A stretch of 62,833 bases of DNA. Source: Bacteroidales bacterium (GTDB taxonomy: Bacteria; Bacteroidota; Bacteroidia; Bacteroidales; NBLH01). Below the pieces are notes generated by a model. It was not told the origin of the DNA. It did not search any database and saw only the letters and a program-made list of their open reading frames with translations. Numbering within the stretch: position 1 is the stretch's first letter; every line of letters begins with the position of its first letter. A program made the position numbers and the translations under genes. The stretch is taken from positions 1 through 62,833 of the forward strand of contig JAFGWC010000054.1 of NCBI GenBank assembly GCA_016937695.1, read 5' to 3'. Shown here piece after piece: positions 62,407 through 62,833 of this stretch.

Positions 62407-62833
62407 TTACTCATCCGCCAAATTCACAGCTAAATACCTCATAGCTAATTCATTAGAAATGTTTTTTCTTTGCGCGTAATCTTCAATTTGTTCTTTAGTA
62501 ATTCTTCCTAAATTAAAGTATTTTGATTGCGGATGCGAAAAACACATTGCACTTACAGAAGCTGCCGGATACATTGAAAAATTCTCTGTCAATTTCATTT
62601 GAATATTATTTTCAACATCAAGCAAATTAAATAAAGTTTGTTTTTCAGAATGTTCCGGGCAAGCAGGATAACCAAAAGCAGGCCTAATTCCTTGATATCT
62701 GGATTTAAATAAATCATCCAAACTTAAATTTTCATCTTTGGAATATGCCCAATATTCTTTTCTGATTTTTTCGTGAATTAATTCTGCAAAAGCTTCGGCA
62801 AGCCTGTCGGCCAATGCTTTTAACATTATTGCA
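62407..62833 (-). CDS. metH: Cobalamin-dependent methionine synthase, C-terminal activation domain (partial)
   Basis: Only the last 140 or so residues lie in the window; the gene runs off the right edge. The visible part is the AdoMet-binding activation domain: ALADRLAEAFAELIHEKIRKEYW, the signature RPAFGYPACPEH (R-x3-GY-x2-CP), MYPAASVSAMCFSHPQSKYFNLGRI and the terminal NISNELAMRYLAVNLADE. The enzyme moves the methyl group from methyltetrahydrofolate to homocysteine; this domain serves for reductive reactivation of cobalamin. The ATG at 62826 is internal and not the gene start. Confidence 0.95.
   Translation of the reverse strand, partial: AIMLKALADRLAEAFAELIHEKIRKEYWAYSKDENLSLDDLFKSRYQGIRPAFGYPACPEHSEKQTLFNLLDVENNIQMKLTENFSMYPAASVSAMCFSHPQSKYFNLGRITKEQIEDYAQRKNISNELAMRYLAVNLADE

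Overview
The window is about 30% G+C chromosomal DNA of a member of the Bacteroidota. The evidence is the promoter type (TTG, about 20 bp, TAnnTTTG), weak or absent Shine-Dalgarno sites, a type IX secretion (T9SS) C-terminal sorting domain, a TonB receptor with a surface lipoprotein, an ileS-dksA-lspA cluster and mqnC of the futalosine menaquinone route. A Bacteroidales/Marinilabiliales-like marine or sediment organism is my best guess, from composition and gene content only.

Region 1 (about 1-9750) is the most notable part. All its genes are on the minus strand: two lipoproteins with ice-binding-like DUF3494 domains, several tiny membrane or lipoprotein genes, an outer-membrane beta-barrel, a CsbD-like stress protein, and an operon for an AraC-type regulator, a hybrid histidine kinase (PAS-PAS-HisKA-HATPase-REC-Hpt) and a stand-alone receiver. 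Six promoters here share one composite element at identical spacing: GTTACATAAC, 10 nt, then GTTACATnATTCACACA (plus-strand reading), always 21 nt from a (T/C)AnCTTTG-like -7 box, with no -33 TTG. One copy precedes the regulator operon itself. This looks like a compact, autoregulated envelope-stress regulon.

Region 2 (about 9750-12300) is a graveyard: an AAA ATPase (DUF4143 type) broken by several frameshifts and deletions, and a small Cys/His protein gene interrupted by an in-frame TAG. A CAU-anticodon tRNA follows.

Region 3 (12500-19750) holds pdxA (vitamin B6), an M17 aminopeptidase, mqnC, and a large membrane sensor (dCache-HAMP-GAF-PAS) with no recognisable output domain.

Region 4 (19790-29100) is a secreted nuclease locus: a TonB-dependent receptor, a repeat-containing lipoprotein and a 1211-residue T9SS-secreted protein that joins an EndA-type nuclease and an endonuclease/exonuclease/phosphatase domain. 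These probably feed on extracellular nucleic acids. waaA (Kdo transferase) lies upstream.

Region 5 (29390-46700) contains dacB/PBP4, riboflavin synthase, a TetR-TolC-adaptor-RND efflux operon, a POT-family transporter with a large inverted repeat at its start, threonine dehydrogenase, a YraN/YjbR pair and metG.

Region 6 (46700-62833) is mostly housekeeping: ileS-dksA-lspA, an OmpH-led operon ending in a TMTC-like membrane TPR protein, a MORN-repeat protein, cysS, a cyclophilin lipoprotein, pheS, a frameshifted ankyrin gene, and the 3' part of metH running off the right edge. I see no CRISPR array, intact insertion sequence, prophage or rRNA.
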